From Rhodocytophaga aerolata (GTDB lineage Bacteria; Bacteroidota; Bacteroidia; Cytophagales; 172606-1), in the NCBI RefSeq assembly GCF_030503435.1, contig NZ_JAUKPO010000001.1:62001-126000 (forward strand): a DNA stretch of 64,000 bases, given 5' to 3'. Below are positions 62,447-64,000 of the stretch, one piece after another (the stretch's first letter is position 1; each line of letters begins with the position of its first letter). A program made the translations under genes and the position numbers. The notes under the pieces were generated by a model. That model was given only the letters and a program-made list of their open reading frames with translations. It was not told where the DNA came from and searched no databases.

Positions 62447-63391
62447 TTACCAGGTGCGGGTTTTCAGCAGTTCCTGAATTTGTTCTTTAGGTACTGGCAG
62501 TTCGTTAATATGGGCATTAAGCCAGGCAGAAAAGTCTTTCTCTATTTCTGGCGACCACCTGGTATCTATCTGGCCGGGTGTGTATTTTTGCTCGCGGAGC
62601 CGCTGGTGCCCAAACATATCGCGTAACCTGACTACTTCTGACGTTTTTACTACCTGCTCTACCAAGTGAGGAGGAACAAAGGTAACGGCACCATCACGGC
62701 CCAAGACTACATCCCCTGGCAATACCATTACTTTGCCAATACGGGTAGGCCGGTTGATGCCTACCAGTGTAGTATTCAGGTTGCCTTCCTGGTTATGGTG
62801 CGATGGATGATAGCTGCGGAAGAAGGAAGTAAACGAGCCTAATTCTTTTAATCCGGCAATATCCCGTACGGCCCCTTCATACACAATGCCATTTCCGGTT
62901 TTAGCATAAATAGAATTGCCCAGGTTATCGCCAATCGTTGGGCCATCTTCGTGCATACCAAACTGGTCTACTACATATACATCGCCTTTCACCAGCATAT
63001 CAATTGGCCATGAATTTTGAGATTTGATGCGGCCATCTTTGGTATGTCCTTTTTCATCGGTTACCCGGTGCACATCTGGCCGTCCTGGCATAAACGTAGC
63101 CGTCAGTGCCCTGCCTACCAGTACACTATCCGGATTGATGCATTGCCATCCTTCGGCATATTGGTATTTGTAGCCCTTGCCTTTCATGACGGCCCAGGCT
63201 TCTTCATGGGTTACTAATTTCATTCGTTTGATTAAATCATCCGGTACTTTGGGCCGGCCATCCGCAAACCGTTCGCCTTTCCACTCAGGTGTTAGAAAAA
63301 GCAGTTCTTCTTTGGATATTTGCTGGGCCGAAACAATAAAAGCTTGTATCAGCAGGAAAAAAAGTAAGCGTAAATGGATACTATAGTTCAT
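62447..63391 (-). CDS. Exported RraA-like (HMG/CHA aldolase family) protein 3
   Basis: A 314-residue paralogue with signal peptide (LLFFLLIQAFIVSAQQ), WKGERFADGRPKVPD near residue 37, VYEGAVRDIAGL and PGDVVLGRDGAV. It shares the ELLKTRTW C-terminus with protein 1 and is closer to it than protein 2. It is 70 bases from the enolase-superfamily gene and 77 bases from the gene to its right. Confidence 0.8.
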   Translation of the reverse strand: MNYSIHLRLLFFLLIQAFIVSAQQISKEELLFLTPEWKGERFADGRPKVPDDLIKRMKLVTHEEAWAVMKGKGYKYQYAEGWQCINPDSVLVGRALTATFMPGRPDVHRVTDEKGHTKDGRIKSQNSWPIDMLVKGDVYVVDQFGMHEDGPTIGDNLGNSIYAKTGNGIVYEGAVRDIAGLKELGSFTSFFRSYHPSHHNQEGNLNTTLVGINRPTRIGKVMVLPGDVVLGRDGAVTFVPPHLVEQVVKTSEVVRLRDMFGHQRLREQKYTPGQIDTRWSPEIEKDFSAWLNAHINELPVPKEQIQELLKTRTW

Positions 63392-63468
63392 GATAAGAAA
63401 GATTATTACGTAGGTATAGGTTGCTGTTCAATATCCTATTATAGATGCGTAGCATCTGATAAAAAATT

Positions 63469-64000
63469 CTATGGCCGGATGGCGGTGCCATTCCGTTTTC
63501 GTACCTGGGTCCAGTTGTTGAGTTGCTTATCAGGCAGAGGAAATTTGGCTGCCAGCTTTTCATTGATATCTACTCCCAGGCCTGGGGCTTCATTCACATA
63601 CATATAGCCATTTTTTACATAAGGGCTACCAGGGAATATTTCTTTTAAGGTATCCGAAAAATTTACAGACTCCTGAATACCAAAATTCCAGACAGCAAAA
63701 TCTATATGTGCATTGGCCGCATGGCCTACCGGAGAAACATCTCCTGGCCCATGCCAGGCAGTGAGTACATTATACCATTCGGCCAGGCGGGCTACTTTCA
63801 TGGCAGGAGTAATACCGCCAATCTGGGAAATATGAATGCGGATAAAATCGTATAGCCGCTGTGAAATAGGCTCCAGCCATTCATGCGGACTATTAAAAAG
63901 TTCTCCCATGGCTATGGGCACCGCTGTTTGCTGACGCAACAATTTAAAGTACCCAATGTTCTCCGGAGAAAAAGGATCTTCAATAAAAAATGGGCGGTAC
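63469..64000 (-). CDS. Mannonate dehydratase/RspA-like enolase-superfamily protein (cut by window edge)
   Basis: The C-terminal 177 residues of an enolase-superfamily protein that continues beyond 64000. It shows FFIEDPFSPEN (metal Glu), MGELFNSPHEW (another acidic ligand) and TAWHGPGDVSPVGHAANAHI, which is characteristic of the D-mannonate dehydratase/RspA branch. It is upstream of the rraA-like genes on the same strand. Whether it is exported cannot be seen. The stop is at 63469-63471. Confidence 0.8.
   Translation of the reverse strand, partial: YRPFFIEDPFSPENIGYFKLLRQQTAVPIAMGELFNSPHEWLEPISQRLYDFIRIHISQIGGITPAMKVARLAEWYNVLTAWHGPGDVSPVGHAANAHIDFAVWNFGIQESVNFSDTLKEIFPGSPYVKNGYMYVNEAPGLGVDINEKLAAKFPLPDKQLNNWTQVRKRNGTAIRP

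Overview
The window looks like a chromosome segment of a Bacteroidota bacterium, most likely a Cytophagales member. Supporting signs are promoters of the TTG / TAnnTTTG type with 24 bases between the starts of the two boxes, conjugation genes of the CTnDOT TraE-to-TraO type, PadR plus prefix-domain FtsX permeases, a DUF349 repeat protein and an Arm-DNA-binding-type tyrosine recombinase. No taxon can be fixed without a search.

Positions 1 to about 42,520 are best read as an integrative conjugative element (ICE), or a stack of accessory elements, ending at a tRNA-Thr(UGU) gene (42522-42594, minus) with a tyrosine recombinase just 3' of it (41167-42363). From the left this region holds: the N-terminus of an OLD-type ATPase running off the window edge; an unknown protein and a Toprim primase-like protein; a helix-turn-helix regulator; a broken metallo-beta-lactamase gene; two tandem HNH nuclease paralogues; a relaxase and its ribbon-helix-helix partner; a ParA-like ATPase with a membrane partner; a 10 kb cargo block (PadR, two FtsX permeases, a 119-residue unknown, a sensor kinase with its own LuxR domain, an acetyltransferase, an HTH protein); then the transfer operon (20725-32061). 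The transfer operon encodes several DUF4134-like small membrane proteins, TraF, the TraG/VirB4 ATPase, a lipoprotein, TraJ, TraK, a TraI-like secreted protein, TraL, TraM, TraN and TraO. A type IV coupling protein, TraP, TraQ and a second att copy were not found here. From 32.4 to 41.1 kb come an MBL-fold hydrolase, a one-polypeptide type IIG restriction-methylation enzyme, and a PAS histidine kinase with two CheY-like regulators and kinase remnants.

Five copies of one promoter-operator unit (19-bp GTAGTCG-type inverted repeat inside a TTG-21-TA promoter) precede the left gene pair, the parA-like pair, the transfer operon (two overlapping copies) and the traI-to-traO segment. They suggest that one unidentified regulator controls the element.

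From 42.6 kb on the genes look like ordinary chromosome: DUF349 protein, pdxH, hisH, phhA, a patatin-like protein, an inositol-monophosphatase-family protein, a LolD-like ABC ATPase, a large membrane TPR protein, gatC, an acyltransferase, a YtxH protein, a non-catalytic M16 protein and an RDD protein. Upstream of phhA-hisH lies a 27-codon Tyr/His-rich reading frame followed by an intrinsic terminator, which looks like an attenuator leader. The last 6.4 kb is a minus-strand cluster of three exported RraA-like proteins, a Tat-exported enolase-superfamily protein, a BASS-family transporter and a partial mannonate-dehydratase-like gene. It may be an extracytoplasmic sugar-acid pathway.
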